Shown here piece after piece: positions 1 through 13,100 of a DNA stretch of 64,000 nt. The stretch comes from Bryopsis sp. KO-2023 (lineage: Eukaryota; Chlorophyta; Ulvophyceae; Bryopsidales; Bryopsidaceae): positions 7,350,137 through 7,414,136 of the forward strand of contig BSYQ01000004.1 in assembly GCA_030272585.1 (NCBI GenBank). Reading direction: 5' to 3'. The notes below the pieces were generated by a model. That model ran no database searches. It had not been told where the DNA came from and saw only the letters and a program-made list of their open reading frames with translations. A program made the translations under genes and the position numbers. Position 1 is the stretch's first letter. The number at the start of each line of letters is the position of its first letter.

Positions 1-187
1 TTTTTAGGATTTGTGTTAATGGATTGCTAGAGGACAGGCACATTGTTTAGCTAGGAAAAGCAAGCGTTTGCATCTTCAACATACTGTAGCTGATTAACCT
101 ATTTAAAAACACACTATGAGTGTTAATTTCTCTGCCTTCAGAATTTCCAAACCATACATTGATCTGTGATTCTTTTCCTGCTTTCAG

Positions 188-2327
188 GTTGAGGACATGG
201 TTGGAATGGTTCACAGCGGAGTGATCAAAACTTTTCAAATGTTTGATTATGACCCAGACCATCCGGACAGCATTTCTGAAAAAGCATTCATTGACGCCAA
301 ACTCAAAGTTCTCAAGAACGTAAGGGAAAAACACCTCACTCTTAGTTATTAATAATTAATAACTGGGAAAAAACACAATAACTGATGCCGAAGAGATTGC
401 GAGGTTTTGTTTGTTTTTGTTTCTTTGTGTCATTTTCTGAACATCTTTTAAAAATATCTTTCTTAACCCTGTAGTTTTCCTTGAAATTAAGTTTAAAATA
501 ATTAACTAGATTTTTTTTTTTTCTGGGGTGATTTAGCATGCGGCTGCAGCCTTGCAAGAGGTTATGAACAACCCCGAAGTTTCTCAAGACAAGGTCGAAC
601 AATGGTCGGAAGACGACAGGAAAGCCCTGGAATCAAAACTGGCTGGTGCAGAAAAGGTATTAACACTGTTCAAAATATCCATGAGTTTTTTCTAAACTCC
701 TTGACATGTTTCCGTGTTGTCATGAAAAATTAAAAAAAGCTATTTTTTATCGAAATTGAAGGGGGTTGTGAGTAAAATTCAGTACAAATGTTGAGATCGT
801 TTACAAAGGCTGTATGTTTTTGAGAGTTGATGGATCATTCTGGAAACTGTTTCTTCTCTATGCAATTTTCGCTGCAGTAGGTATAAATGCGGTGTTTTTG
901 TTTCGTAATTTACTTTTTGCTGTTTATCATTCTTCAACTGCATTGCGTCGAGATTGTTCATTTCATGGTCACAATGCACTGGGGTGTTTACTGCACGTTG
1001 TATTCCCAGTGCATAAAAACCGTACTCCACAGTATGCCTTGCATGGTGGAGGAGTTTGATATTCATGTAATTTTCAGCGAATTTTTTTCCTTTTTTTTGC
1101 TTAGGTCTTGAACCGGATTACAGAGCATGAGACCAAGCCTGAAGAACGATCAATCACTGCAAAAGAATACGAAGAATTGCTCTATGTAGGGGCCCAAATT
1201 TCTGATTCAAACTGGAGTTCTTCTGCATCTCTACGTTCCATGTTTTTTTGTTTTTTTTTTAAATCTGTTTTCCAGGAACCTCATGTATCTATTGCGACTG
1301 TGAAAAAGGAGGTTTTCTGATTTTTTAGTTTTTGTTTTTCTGTAGTCTGTGACTCAAGCTTTTCTGGCACCTGCTGGGCCCCAGCAGCACAAAGAGAACC
1401 CAGACACTACAGATTTGGCAAGGGTAAATTGAACTGAAGTGATGTTCAGAATTTGTGACCAACCTGAAAGAAAACATGAGCATTTGCTTTGGTGGAGAAA
1501 ATATGAAATGACACGAAAAATCTTTTCGAACACTCGATTAATGTCCATTCAATGTCCACTGCTTGTCAACTTTGTACTAGAATAGAACGGTGCTTGAACA
1601 AAAAAGGATAGTAAATTGATAGATAATATGTGTTTATTATATATATATTTTTATTTTTTATTGTAAAATTAAACCCAGGCCCACGAGGATTTGGAGAAAA
1701 CAAAGAACTACTTGGGCCGACTGGAAGCTTCTGTCTCGACTCTGGAAGACTTTAACAAAGCAAATGTTGCGCTTGGCGATGTAAGGAAAACCTTGCAAAA
1801 ATAGTACTGTGTCTACATATGTTTTTTATTGGTTAGGTCACATAGATTCATTTATTTTTATTTTTTTCAACAAATCCAAGCGCCCAACAAGAGATTAGAC
1901 ATTTGCATATCGTGCCTGTCCAAGGACTCTGTTTTTTCTTTCCTTTTCTTTTAGGGATTGCTCTCCCTTCGTGACTGGCAGTTTTTCGTTTAAACATTTC
2001 CAGTTGATTTCCTTACTCTACTTTTTCGAAGTATTTCAAATCACAACTTTTTTTTCGATTTTGTGCAGAAAAATGATGAGTGCCAAATTTGACCAAAATA
2101 AATAAAATAGATATCTACATACTTTTTTTTTGCGAGATCTAATATCTCTATTTTCTATTTTTAACCTCAGGAAATTAGACAGCGTCGAAATCACTTCAAT
2201 TCAGAGTACATGAACATGGTTCAGAAGAAAAGAGAAAAGCAGGATTCAATGAGGGGGGATCCTTTGGAACACATGCCAGAACACTGTGTAACAGAAGAAA
2301 GTGGAGTTTCCTACATGGGCTTCGCAG
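188..2327 (+). CDS. Unrecognised gene, 3' part (5' end lies before the window)
   Basis: Six exons can be joined: 188-319, 537-656, 1105-1185, 1346-1423, 1679-1780 and 2171-2327. All have AG/GT borders, and the first five have lengths divisible by three, so every junction is phase 0, which supports the model. The protein is acidic and mostly helical: a segment with FDYDPDHPDS, a helix-rich part (LEDFNKANVALGD), then a basic helix (RQRRNHFNSEYMNMVQKKRE) and an acidic tail near SYMGFA. No signal peptide, membrane segment or catalytic motif is visible. I do not recognise the family. The 3' end is unresolved: a possible acceptor at 2503 and a short exon near 2645 ending in TAG would close it, but both are weak. 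The 5' exons are outside the window. Confidence 0.6.
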
Positions 2328-3659
2328 GTGGGTTACAAAAAGAAAAGTGCATATTTCTTGGGGGGGGGATTCATTCCCTTTATTTATTTGTTTTTTTTTT
2401 AAAGCAAGTCTATTATCTTGTCTCATATCTTGCTTTCACCCTTCAAAGCAGTGGAATTTTTTGTCCCTCATAAAAAGAGCGATATGCTTTCCTTTTTGCC
2501 CAGGTTCATGGAACAGATTCTCAGTATCTGTGGTGTTTCTTTGCTTTTTTTTTTTTTTTTCGATGAGAAATTATTATTATCCCAAAATTTCTTTCCTTCC
2601 CCGTAAATATTTTCATTCTTGATTTTTTTTATTTGTGCATCCAGGAATTTGTGTGGCCATTGCGCAACTAGCGTCTGTGTATTTCACTCTCTGCCTCTTG
2701 TTTAGATTACCAATAAAAATGGAGTGAATACCAACTGAAAGGAATAAGGGAAAAAAAACTAAAGAAATGCCCAATGCTGTAGTTCTTTTCGATTTTGCTT
2801 TTTTTTTCCGGTTTCCACTTTTTTTTTTCCAAATCAGAAAAGGGCAGGCAGAAGAAAAAATCAAAGGGGAAAAAAAGCGAACGAAAAAAAAAAAAAAAAA
2901 AAAACATGCACTTGTTTTTTTTCCACTCGGTGGTGGTGGTGGTGGTTTTTTTCCGAGGAATCCTTGAGGGAAAAAAATCTAGAAGAGGGAAAAAAAAATC
3001 CAGAAAGGTAGGGGCCACACAAAAGGAGTGGAAAAAGAGTGATGCGATTTTTGATCAATTATCGAAACATGATACATAAAGACTGACGAAAAAAATGGGG
3101 GAACAAGGAACGGACGATGTTTTTGCTGTTGCACGTGTTGTGGTGGAGTTGTAATGTTGGGAGACTTTCCTTATTTGTTTTGTAAATGTTTTCTCGTACA
3201 TTTCTTTCCATTCCAGCCATGCATCGAACTTTTTCTTGATTGAAAAAGTCAGCACTCCTGAGTGTGGGGCAACAAGAAGAAGAGAAGTATACTGGACTGT
3301 ATGGGGAGCAGGTTGCTCCTGTTTTCCTGGGAGGGAAAAAAATCGTGAAGCAAGTACTGCTCTCTTACGTACTCCTTTGCCAATACCAATTCAGAAACTG
3401 GAAGGAAGCTCGAAGGAATCTGACTCCACTTGATGGCAATTCCAACGAATCCTGCACAGCAACAGGAAAAAAGGAAATCAGTTTCGTGAACGAGCTGACA
3501 AGAACACAAGTGTGAAAAAAACAGAAAGGAAAAACTGTAAAGTCAAGACACACTTCTATCGACAGCGTTGTTTTTTCGGAACAGCGCAACACGCTTTTCA
3601 TTAGAAAGAGGAGACAGAGAAAGTTTCGTCGTTGTTCGCTTTCGAACGTCGGTGAGTGG
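2328..3659. other. Intergenic, poly-A/T rich
   Basis: Holds the presumed 3' end of the preceding gene and the promoter of the ankyrin-RING gene. It is dominated by A and T runs (for example an A run near 2884-2903) and a short TGG microsatellite at 2930-2945. I see no supported gene; the open frames come from the homopolymers. Confidence 0.5.
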
Positions 3660-6600
3660 ATGGGTAACAAACAGTCGATCCCAGCCCCTGAGCTCGTATA
3701 TCGCGCGGCGAAAGCTGGGAGCTACAATGAACTCAAGGCAAGTCTAGCGAAGTTTCCTCACCTCGACCTCGCTTCTGTCTTGCAAACATCCCTGAGACTG
3801 ATTTCCTTCTTCGGATGAATGTCGAAGGCACTGGCACAGCAAATCCACACGCTCGGTGCCGATGCCGAACCGCGTCGACGTGAGCTTTTGGAGTGGTGCG
3901 ACGAGAGAGGGCGGACGGCGCTCATAGTCGCGGCAGGAAGGGGACACAAAGACTGTGTCGAACTCGTGAGTAATTTCCTTCAAATACATTTTTGTATATA
4001 TCTATATGTTATTTTTGCTTGTTCTGTTTCTGTTTGTTTTCGATTCTGCTGAGCCCAGTCTGAATGCAATTGAAAAAAACAATCAACCTGTCATGCTTCA
4101 GGTTGGGTAAGAAAACAGAAAAAAACAGAAAGTTTGAAAAAGGATTGGAATACCTCATCACACCCAACCATGCCCTTATTTCTTTTCAACAATATCCGTG
4201 TTGCTGCAAAGTATATTCCACCCCCAGCCTGACACAATGGCACTGAAAATTTCAACTGAATAAAATAGCAAACGGACCCCTCATTTCAGTTTTGCCATTT
4301 GCACACAGGTGGTTTTTGTGGGGGCAAAAACCAGGCTTATTCCCCTTCTCTTCTTTGAATAATTTGTGTTTTGGTCGGTCAGCTTCTGCAATCCGGGGCC
4401 AATGTCCAGCATCAATCCATGTCTAGGGAGGGTGGAGGTAGTGCCCTTCACGTGGCTGTTTTCAAGCAATGTACCAAAGATATAATTGACAATTTGCTGC
4501 GATACGGAGCTAGCCCTTTCGTGGAAAATGCGGGGGGATTCACAGCCCTCGATTATGCCGTTCTCAGGAAAAACAGTTCCTTGGTCAGAAGGCTGGAGAG
4601 TTTCGGCTATTTCGCCGACTACTTGAGCGTCAAGGTGGCTGAGGAAACACACAGCTCAAAATCAAACCCACTCATTTTCTTTCCATTTTTTTTCTTTTTT
4701 GTTTTGGCAAGGGGGCGATTCTTTTCGTCACTTGTGCGTTCATTTCAAGAACCTGAAAAATAGAGCCGAAAAAAGATAATTGTGACTGGTGCAGACGACC
4801 GCCTTCCTGGGTTTGAACAAACGCTGGGCAGCAAGATGGGTAGCAATAGTGCCAAGGCATCCGGACCCTCGCTTGCCAGCCAACCAGCAAATGATCCGAA
4901 GAGTGCTGCTGATCTACAGTGATGCCCAGCAATGCGATCCTTCCTCCAAAATGTATCTGGATGGATCAAAAGCGGTCGTCCTCAGACCAGAGGATCATTC
5001 CGAAGCTAATCTATGTGTGCTGGTGAGTGGCTCTGACAGACTGGAGGGTTCATATCACATATTTGCACAGTAAACAGGCTGCATTTCACTGCAATTATAC
5101 CCACAGGAAAAAAACGAGTCCCCAGTAGACACTGTTGGTTTCGCTGTTGCCTAAGCCCTCTCTCCCCCCCCCCCGCCCAAAAAAAAAACTCTTTTTGGAG
5201 ATTTTTGGCTGGTGAAACTTGAATCAAGAAGTTTTACTCACTGTGTATTTTGATGGGACAGAAACTTCACAGCACCCATCCTCCTCCCAAAGGCAATCTT
5301 TGTTTGGGAGGCGATGGACGCACCGGTGTGGAGCTTTACCTTAAACCCACCTCCAGGGACGTCAATATCGTGCATCAATTTGTGCGAGTGGTCAATCAGC
5401 CTGCAGGAGGGCGTTTTCCACATCCAGCACCAACACCACAATCACAGCTGCCGCCCCTGGTTCCGAATTCATCCCTGCCTCCATCAGGTCCTTAGAGCTT
5501 GCAGTGCACTAATTGATTAAAAAAAACCCTGTCTATTCATCATTCTTGCTAAATTTTCTCTCCTCGTTTAATCTATAGATGGTACTTTTGTGAAATCGAT
5601 GGCACCTCTTGATCCAATCATTGATCGTGAACAATGCGATTCAGGTAATCAGAAATCAGATGCGGAAATTGCAGCAGAACTCAGCAGAGTGCTTAATGGA
5701 GGAGCCAGCGTGATCGGGACATCCACCGGCGGCGCTTTCCCCACCATTGTCGCCCCTGGATTGGACCGACGCAACACAGCTCCCCCTGAAACACCGGAAG
5801 AATCAAACGCAGCAGAAGCTCCGCATGAGGTCGCCCCATCGGCCCCACCAATGCTCCCAACGGCACCCCCGATGGTCGATTCAGATGCTTTCATCAGCTC
5901 AGAGCCGAGTTCTGGAACAAATGGTGGGTTTTTGGTGGGGCCCAACAATGATTGGGCCACAAGCCATCCCTATCATACCGGCAGTTTCGGAGGCAAGATG
6001 GCTGATTTGGGGGAGGAGGATTTGTGTGTGATCTGCTTGAGCGAGAAAAAGGAAGCCGGGTTCGTCCATGGAAAGAGGTGAGTGAGGGATCCCATATACT
6101 TATTATTATTATCATTGCCACAAGGAAAATGAGGTTGGGGGGTAAGTATGATCCTCCCCTCGCCAAAATCAATGAAGTATTTTTGTCACAAAAACGAGTT
6201 CAAAATATTGGGATGGAGGTTCCAAGGTTTAAAAAAATTATTAAAAAAAACCTTCCCAAAATGAATGTATCTTGCTGATTTGAATATGCTGTGCTATTCA
6301 TTGCTGCACTGGAAACGGGAGCAGGTTTGTCTGGAAAAGGAACTGCAGATCTGCTGGATGTTCTTTTTGTAAATGTAGATTTATATCAATGAACCTTTGC
6401 ATAAAAACCTCTGGCTATTTTTTCAAAACACAAAACACAAAAGCAAAAGCAAATACAGTTGCTTTTCTTGAATCCATACGACATTGAATGGAAAGTTCTT
6501 TGTCTTTTTTTTTTTAAATTGGGGGTGGACATTTGGGGGGGAATAAGAAGAGTTGGTTCTCTTGTTGCAGTGTGCATAAATGTTGCTGCGTGGATTGTGC

Positions 6601-6685
6601 AAAAGATGTAATGAAAAGTGGTGAAAAGCGATGCCCCATTTGTCGACAAGAAATCGAACACCTCATCGAACACTTCTACTCCTGA
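3660..6685 (+). CDS. Ankyrin-repeat RING E3 ubiquitin ligase, XBAT34/35-like
   Basis: Seven exons: 3660-3737, 3828-3965, 4383-4634, 4795-5022, 5262-5487, 5579-6077, 6571-6685. Together they are 1,536 nt, giving a 511-residue protein. The start MGNKQS is a possible N-myristoylation signal. Ankyrin repeats follow (DERGRTALIVAAGRGHKDCV; SALHVAVFKQ; GGFTALDYAV), then a central domain with WVAIVPRHPDPR. A Pro/Ala-rich linker leads to a C-terminal RING with CVIC, HKCCCVDC and CPICR, ending HLIEHFYS. This order (ankyrins, conserved middle, RING at the extreme C-terminus) is that of plant XBAT34/35. The inferred role is E2-dependent substrate ubiquitination. The first intron appears to use a GC donor (AAG|GCAAGT). 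The split of the RING by the last intron is directly visible. Confidence 0.88.
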
Positions 6686-8166
6686 TCATTTTTCCAGGGA
6701 GGAGGGAAGGGGGGTCTTGTTTTTCCTTCGTTTTTTCCCTTAAATGAGAATAAGGGGGGAAATGAGAAGGTGCAGGGGTTTGGTGCAATGATATTTTTCC
6801 CTGAGGGGAAAATGAATTATAGCTCGTTTTTGTTTTGTTTTGTTTGTGGGTAGGAAAAAGAAAAACAAGGAAAAAGAATGTGTACTTTTATGTGATTGTG
6901 ATCTATCTATTATTATAGGTCTCCTTTTTTTCGTATTTCAAGTTCTCTTAGCATCGGGATAGTTTATAAACGGGTGAATGAATTCGGTCAGTTCGTGTTC
7001 GAAATTTCCAACTTAATACTTTCAGATGGAATATATTTTGCGAGGGGTGTAAGAATAATGAGTTCGTTTCATTTGAAATCATACAAGTTTTTGTTTTTTT
7101 CTAGAGTTTGTGAATCTTGAAAATCGCTGCAAGGTGTGTTTTGGGGGAAATGCATTCCTTTTTTTTCCCCCACGACAGGAGGTCAATTTCTTTTTATAGA
7201 TATGTGGGAAAAAGGCAAGCAGGTATGAGATCGGTGGAATATGACATATAGGGGTGTCGAGAATCCAGCATTCATGCAAATTTACACTTGATAAAGGATG
7301 TGTAATTCCAACAGGCGTGTTACGACTGCTTTATGATTTAGTCATGGAATAAGAATTACTTTATCTCTTTTTGGGTAGATTTGGGAAACTGTTGGTCCTT
7401 GTGAAAAATGACAGAAATACAAATTGACCAGGCGGGAATTGATACTAGTAGCATTTTTCTGTGCTTGTAATGTAAATGGTGTCACTTGGATTATTTGAAA
7501 GTTTGGATGACGACTATAATGTGCATTTCACCAAAAGTAGGCATCATAATGTGCTGGAATTGTTGCATGACAACAAACTGGCTTAGAATGGAGGAAATAT
7601 GGCAGTGTTGCAAACTTTTTTCCATTCATATTTTGTGGTTTTCAAACAGATTGAATGTTCAATTGAACTTATCCATTGAATATGGACTTGGATTACGAAA
7701 GAATGGTGGATAATTCACTTCCACTGTGCACATTCAACTTCCTGCATCCCTTCCATAATATTTGAAGAAAAAGGGATGATTTTGTGGGTACATTCTTAGG
7801 AGCAGAAGTAATAGCAATAAAAATGCCAGAATGAATTAGTCTTATATCTGCTCTGTCAGGAGGCATTTGTAACTGATACCGTCCACATTCCCTCCACAGC
7901 TTGCATTATTACCACAGCAGAGATCAGGTCCATGAGCAGTCTCACTCCAATTCAGATAGACCAAAAAAGTGCATTACAAGCCAGACAGTTCGTTTGTGTT
8001 TCAAACATACTCTCTTCCTGCGATCAAAAACCCATCAAAAACCCGTGTCGTGATGCATTCCACCCAAATCTCAAGGTCTGATTGTCAAGGGATCCATATC
8101 AAACCCCCAACTCATGTGATTCACCGCCAATTTGACTGACTGTGCCTAACCCACAACATTCCTCAC
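6686..8166. other. Intergenic between ankyrin-RING and lectin genes
   Basis: About 1.5 kb, AT-rich, presumably the 3' UTRs of the two convergent genes that flank it. A 75-codon frame at 7486-7713 has no recognisable motif and no splice context. I see no supported gene. Confidence 0.5.
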
Positions 8167-8586
8167 TCAACCCCAGTTCATCAGTTCCTTGGCAGGGGCG
8201 GGTTCCGCTGGATGGTACGTATCGGGGACGACGAAGTACGTGATGACCAACTTGTAGGCGTACGTGTTACACCACACTCCGACCTTCAAGTCGAACCCTT
8301 CGTTGGTCAGGTTCTGAACCTCAGTGTTCACCCTCATGTTGTATCTCTGATCGATGTCGGTTCCACTGATGCCGAGAGCCACCATAGGCTTGGACGAGTA
8401 GGGGATCTGGAACTTGATAGGGATCACTCTCTCCCTGGCCGCGGTCTGCTTGGCGTTCCAGGGCCTCACGGGGCAGGAGCCTCTGTCGCCCAAGCCTCTG
8501 ACGTCCACTGATCCAATATCGTTCGCATAGGCGTTCACGGCAGCGAACGCCACGAGGAGAAGGATTGTGAGTCCAGCGCGAGCCAT
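8167..8586 (-). CDS. Secreted H-type lectin-domain protein (copy A)
   Basis: Single exon of 139 residues, read from the ATG at 8586 (MARAGLTILLLVAFAAV). That start gives a clean signal peptide and aligns with the paralogue at 9784; an in-frame ATG 33 nt upstream is less likely. After the signal peptide the mature part begins NDIGSVDVRGLGDRGSCPVRPW. It then shows the hallmarks of the H-type lectin (Helix pomatia agglutinin-like) beta-sandwich: IPIKFQIPYSSKPMVALGIS, DIDQRYNMRV, NLTNEGFDLKVGVWCNTYAY. Proteins of this fold bind N-acetylgalactosamine-type sugars as oligomers; ligand and role here are inferred only. Two cysteines (SCPVRPW and VWCNTY) are shared with copy B and could form a disulfide. 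A Pro/Ala-rich C-terminal tail distinguishes it from copy B. Confidence 0.82.
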   Translation of the reverse strand: MARAGLTILLLVAFAAVNAYANDIGSVDVRGLGDRGSCPVRPWNAKQTAARERVIPIKFQIPYSSKPMVALGISGTDIDQRYNMRVNTEVQNLTNEGFDLKVGVWCNTYAYKLVITYFVVPDTYHPAEPAPAKELMNWG

Positions 8587-9783
8587 CGTAATAGAGTTGT
8601 GGAGAAGGAATGCAAGCAAAAGAAGGTGGGGTGGATGAAAATAACAGACCGTGAGGAAAAGATTGGAGTCTGTCCAAATAAATATTCCTCACACAGCGTG
8701 GCAGTGGGTGGTGACCTCGTGTCGCCCCTATGTCGTCCTTCTTGTTGACACACACGGCCACTGTGTTGAGTCACATTTCAATGGATGCTAATATCGCACT
8801 AACTGCTGAGGTTGGCACACACCTTTTCAACCAAGATCGTCTGAGTAACTCTGCTGTACCTGCGTGTCCGCGGCTGCGCGAGCATGTACCACCCACACAT
8901 GGGTTCTAAGAGGAAGATGGGGTGGGATTTGATGGCAACCCTTGTTTGCGGCTGCCACGTCTGTGGCTCCGTAATCTCATCATGAGTCCCGAGGGCGTTA
9001 GTCCGAAGACCTAGTGGAGCGTTTACTTTCCGCGTTAGTACCAGGACGGGCAACACCTTCCCAGACGCTTTTTAGCAGATTCGTATTCCGATTGATCCTT
9101 TCCTCGCCGCCCGCCCCTGATGAGATTTGTTTTCCTGACTCATTCTTGATGTCTTGTTCAGTTCTGTGGATTTGGGCTAGGTATGGAAACATCAGATGCC
9201 CGGCCTGTTGTATTCCTCCTTTCAGTGTTATTTCTTCTTCCAGATCTGTTTTAAATTAAGAAGCAAAACTGATCTTCTATCCCTAGTGGGCTGGGCTGGG
9301 TTCGGTTCCAGTTCAAATCTGGAACCCACTTCTTGCAATTTTACTCCATCGACAAAGTAAGAATGGAGCATCATGTATTCTGTTCACAAGAACAAAACCA
9401 CCATCATTCAACAAGAGGGCTTCCTGGAATGTCAATGCATCAAAAACTGTCTGCTGACAGATGGTTGCTGGTGTCTGGATGCTCCACTGTTTGCTGTGTG
9501 GCGGCAGCCGTGAGGATTGGTCACACTTGTGTGTGAAAGATGTGCTTAGATTCATGCTTCTTAGTCTACGACATCCATGTTGGTGTCAGTGACTGATGCT
9601 CATGACTGATGTGCGCTCGCACCATGGATCCGGACATTTTCCATGCACGCCAACCTCAGCCTTGACACGTTGCCAGCTTGGCTTGGCTTGCAAGGATATT
9701 AATATCCCCAGCCGCGATTCCCACGGCACTTCCTTGTTTCTGCACCCACACTCCGACCAACGCTCCTAACGTTCACCTGCAAG
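8587..9783. promoter_or_regulatory. Divergent intergenic region of the lectin pair
   Basis: The two lectin genes are transcribed outward from this 1.2 kb stretch. TATA-like AT-rich cores lie at suitable distances on each side: ATATTTATT on the minus strand near 8683, and ATATTAATAT near 9697 about 85 bp before the plus-strand ATG. Short frames at 8998-9259 have no family signature. Shared regulation is an inference from the layout. Confidence 0.35.
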
Positions 9784-10161
9784 ATGATGGCTACAAAGTT
9801 GATCATTCTGTTCGTCGTGGCGCTTGCCGCCGGCACTGCTCTCGCCAACGACATCGGCACCGTTGAGGTCACTGGATTGGGTGATAGGGGTTCTTGCCCT
9901 GTTCGACCATGGAGCCAACAGCAGATCGCTAAGAGGGAGAAGATTATCCCCGTCAAGTTCGACCTCCCATACGCCGTCAAGCCAAAGGTGGCCCTGTTCC
10001 TCTCTGCCACCGATGTCGACCATAGGTATAACATGAGGACCAACACTGAGGTGCAGAACCTCACCAACGAGGGATTCGACTTGAAGATCGGAGTCTGGTG
10101 CAACACCTATGCTTACTGGTTGAAGGTCACCTACGTCGCTATTGCCGACAACTACCAGTGA
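9784..10161 (+). CDS. Secreted H-type lectin-domain protein (copy B)
   Basis: Single exon of 125 residues. A signal peptide (MMATKLIILFVVALAAGTAL) is followed by NDIGTVEVTGLGDRGSCPVR. The H-type lectin core is intact: IPVKFDLPYAVKPKVALFLS, DVDHRYNMRTNTEVQNLTNE, GFDLKIGVWCNTYAYWLKVT. It is clearly a paralogue of the copy at 8167-8586, with near-identical stretches around GLGDRGSCPVRPW and EVQNLTNEGFDLK. The pair therefore arose by inverted duplication or duplication plus rearrangement. It ends at NYQ, lacking the Pro/Ala-rich tail of copy A. A secreted sugar-binding protein of wall or mucilage is the likely role; this is inferred. Confidence 0.85.
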   Translation: MMATKLIILFVVALAAGTALANDIGTVEVTGLGDRGSCPVRPWSQQQIAKREKIIPVKFDLPYAVKPKVALFLSATDVDHRYNMRTNTEVQNLTNEGFDLKIGVWCNTYAYWLKVTYVAIADNYQ

Positions 10162-13100
10162 AGTCAAGGCGACAGTATCATGTAACCGCGGCTTGTGTGG
10201 GACGTTGGCGACGCTGAGGGGTACACACTCTCAATCAGTGTAACATTGGTCGAGGGAATGTGTCACTGGATGGATTCGTTACACACGTTGGGTTGTGGCG
10301 ATTCGTTTGGCTGAGGAAGTTGTCAAGGAGAACACTTGGGCATTGTTTTCTTTTTTTTTGTGTAACGAGGAGAACTCGATTTTGACTGGTCATGTGGATT
10401 CTGATTGGAAGATGTTCCTCCATCCTGTTCACGCTGTTCAATCCTAAGTCGACAATCACATGTCGTCCGGCTGCTGGTAAAAATGAGTTGATACACTTCA
10501 TCTGACCAAAATATCCATCGGTTGACCACCAGTTTTCATCCCAATGCAGTTCTCTGGTTAATATATCTTCCAGTCCTAACCCTCATCACAAGATCATAAC
10601 ACACACATTCATCCATCCATACTGTATTCACAATACGTGGCACAATTCGAATAAGGAAAATCTCCACCATTCACAATGTCAAACTTTCTCGGGAAGGGGG
10701 GAAGTGCTGGGAACGACGAGAAATTTGTGGTGATTGTAGGACGTTTTCAACTTGGTGATAGTCAAAATCTCTTGTCGTCTGTGGGCCTACGAAAAGTGGA
10801 CTCCATCCATTAAAACTGAAGGTGTTGGACTATACTCTGAAGAGCGTAGCATATCAACAGCCAGGCTTATAGAATACACCTGTTCGCCCCCCATGCTTCC
10901 TTTTTATCTCCTCGCGACCCCAGTCCAACCGACCATTGCAACTAATCAACTTCCACAACCCTTTCCTGCCTCCGCTTTGGCTGACCAGCCACCTCAGTCG
11001 TCGTTCATGAGCTTACAACAACGATTACTTTTGAAGGAGAGTGTGGAAAGTTGATGTGATGGTGTTGGAAACACATGTTTGGCCCACCAAACACTCACTT
11101 TGGGTATTTGTTTGGCGGATGAACGCTGGGGAGAGCTTCAGCCGTCACAATTGTTTTCTACGTGGGCGTCTGATCTTCTGAAAATTCTGGAACTGTTCTG
11201 GAAGTGCAAAACATAAACCGTTTATAGTGCCAGCAATAAATTAAGTATGGGATAAAAAATTGTGTCTTACATTACGTTGATTCAGTGTAAGATCTATTGC
11301 ATAAGGAAAAGCACTGCCCACATCATGAATATGTTGAAAATTCAGAGGAAAATCTGGCGGCAAACCACAAATAAACATCTGATAGACAAGTTGTCTAAGA
11401 CAACGCAAGTGGCATTTAGGTTTGTATTGCTCTTTTGAAGACTTCCTGGGACTTTAGAGTATCAAACCCCATTTTTGAACACTCACCAGAAAATCCTCTC
11501 CCCAGAGAACACCACCCTTGACTGCTAGACCGGTTGGCTTAGCTTGTGAGTGTATTACATTATTTCTATCAAGGTCCCCGTTTCTTTTAAATTTCTTCCT
11601 CAAGGGTTCTCTTCGTCTTTGTGTTGACACTGCATTACATAGGTTTTTTGCTGATGTCTTTTTTTCTACTGGCTGTTTTTGATACCAATTCGATTCATTG
11701 CTATTTTCACTTCCTTGTTTTTCTGATTTCAAGTGTACTACAGACGCTTTTTTCTTGTTATCTTCACCACAAACCAGCTAAACAATGGTTAAAAAGAAAA
11801 AAAAGATACTGTGAACTTTCTACAAGTGGTTACAGAAATGTACATGATGATGCTATGGTGCCAGTCAGACCCCACCCAAACAAGGAATTCCTGACAAAAC
11901 TATGAATTCCCTAACCTTTCTCACCAGAATCTGACCTCCAAAAGACGAAGAAAAACGGTGAAAAGGAAAAAAAAACTTTTTTTTTTTCCTTGCAAGAATA
12001 GAAGAGTTGCACTTTTTCACCAAAACCTCACTCTTTCCTTTCCCCCCCAAATCCCTCTCCACAAAAGCACCCACCTCATCCGACTCCATTCCATAGAGAC
12101 AAAAACAAAAAAGTTAACTCAAAAAGGCTAACACAACTACAAAACTGGAACGAAGCTCCCCTTCTCACCAAAAATAAAGCAACAAATTGAATATCGTGTG
12201 ATATTCACCATCACCATAGAACCCACCAAAATTTCCATCACCACTTGCTATGTGACGGCCGGGATTTTCCTCTCCCACCAAAAGAACCCCCCACATCCCC
12301 CCAAAAGAGCAAACACAATCTTCTCCTTCTGTGCATTGGCAAAAAATGCAACTTTTTTCTCCCCCTGGGCAAAATATCAGATATATAAAACTCCACTTTG
12401 TTGTCTTGCTGCTGCCCTCTCTTCTTCCCCCTCAGGCAAGCAAAACTGACCCTAGATCAGAAAATTGAACAACAGTTTCCCAAGTATTTCCCCTTCCCCT
12501 CCTATTAAAAGAAAAATGGGAGAACCTATTCGCTCAGGAAAGCTTCTTTTTCCCCATTTTTTTCAGGGGAACAAGGAGAATTAACAGTTTGTTCGCTCCA
12601 ACCAACCCCAAACCTGGATTTCCTGGCCCTCTATTCAAAACGGCTACCCGCAATACAAGTTTTTGCCAATCTCCTTCAACTTGAGAAAACAGCAAAACAA
12701 AAAAAAGAAAAAGAAAGAAACATGGGGCGATCCATATAGAAGAAAAAAACAGAAAAAAATCTGTCAAATGTAAACCCCTAAATCCCAATAAAAAAAAACA
12801 AAAGAACCCATGGACCGAGTTTCTTTCTTTTCCTTTTTTTTCCTCAAAAACACATCTAATTCCAAAACTACCCTCCCATTCCACCCCCCAAAAAGGGCTG
12901 GGAGAACTAAACCTCCCAGACATCCACCAACCACCACCAAAAGTGTAAAGAAAATAAAAATCATCACCTTGAGAAATCTTCCCACCCCCCTCTTTTTTTT
13001 TTCCTTTCTATTCTTGTTTTTCTTCAAAGAAAAAAGCAATCCTCGGCGACGAGTGTCAGCCAAGTATGAATGTTATAAAATAAAAACCTAAATGTAGTGA

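Noticed and set aside
2767..3079. Short frames with poly-Lys and poly-Phe stretches
   Set aside because: Produced by a 20-base A run and neighbouring T tracts; not coding.
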